Below, in pieces: positions 5,868-5,881 of a stretch of 5,881 nt of DNA; position 1 is the first letter of the stretch; the number at the start of each line of letters is the position of its first letter. The DNA lies in NCBI GenBank assembly GCA_021736505.1, contig JAIPFU010000108.1, positions 1 through 5,881 on the forward strand, read 5' to 3'. Under the pieces are notes generated by a model. The model ran no database searches. It saw nothing but the letters and a program-made list of their open reading frames with translations, and was not told the DNA's origin. The position numbers and the translations under genes were made by a program. This DNA comes from Spirochaetia bacterium (GTDB lineage Bacteria; Spirochaetota; Spirochaetia; PWKH01).

Positions 5868-5881
5868 AAAAACCAAAAACT

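Overview
The window is an AT-rich bacterial segment in which every supportable gene lies on the minus strand, so transcription runs from high to low coordinates. Order of transcription: ribose-type sugar-binding protein (only its C-terminal two thirds), two-domain sugar ABC ATPase, RbsC-type permease, a short-chain dehydrogenase (SDR), a zinc-dependent medium-chain dehydrogenase, and the first 135 codons of a protein that resembles tagaturonate/fructuronate epimerase UxaE. Spacings are 138, 27, 41, 97 and 131 bases. Strong AGGAG-type ribosome binding sites, GTG starts in two genes, low GC and this gene content suggest a low-GC anaerobic, sugar-acid-degrading bacterium (Clostridia/Halanaerobiales-like or Thermotogota-like). 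That placement is an inference, not a measurement.

Region by region: 1-406 start of the UxaE-like gene, running off the left edge. 407-537 intergenic, with an imperfect hairpin just after the dehydrogenase stop. 538-1587 Zn dehydrogenase. 1588-1684 intergenic, with a striking T9-G10 double homopolymer. 1685-2464 SDR. 2506-3489 permease. 3517-5019 ATPase. 5020-5157 intergenic, with a perfect 30-bp palindrome. 5158 to about 5748 binding-protein fragment. About 5749-5881 unrelated sequence ending in a terminator-like hairpin.

Working model: the ABC importer brings in a sugar acid or polyol; one or both dehydrogenases oxidise it to a keto-acid (tagaturonate or fructuronate); the UxaE-like enzyme interconverts these for entry to the mannonate/KDG route. 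This rests on gene neighbourhood and family resemblance; the substrate is not shown by the sequence.

No clearly new defence, RNA or mobile system is visible. The points most worth a second look are the abrupt loss of the N-terminal third of the binding protein at a 12-bp palindrome near the right edge, the homopolymer tracts, the 30-bp palindrome that separates binding-protein and ATPase genes, and the pairing of two dehydrogenases with a UxaE-like gene.
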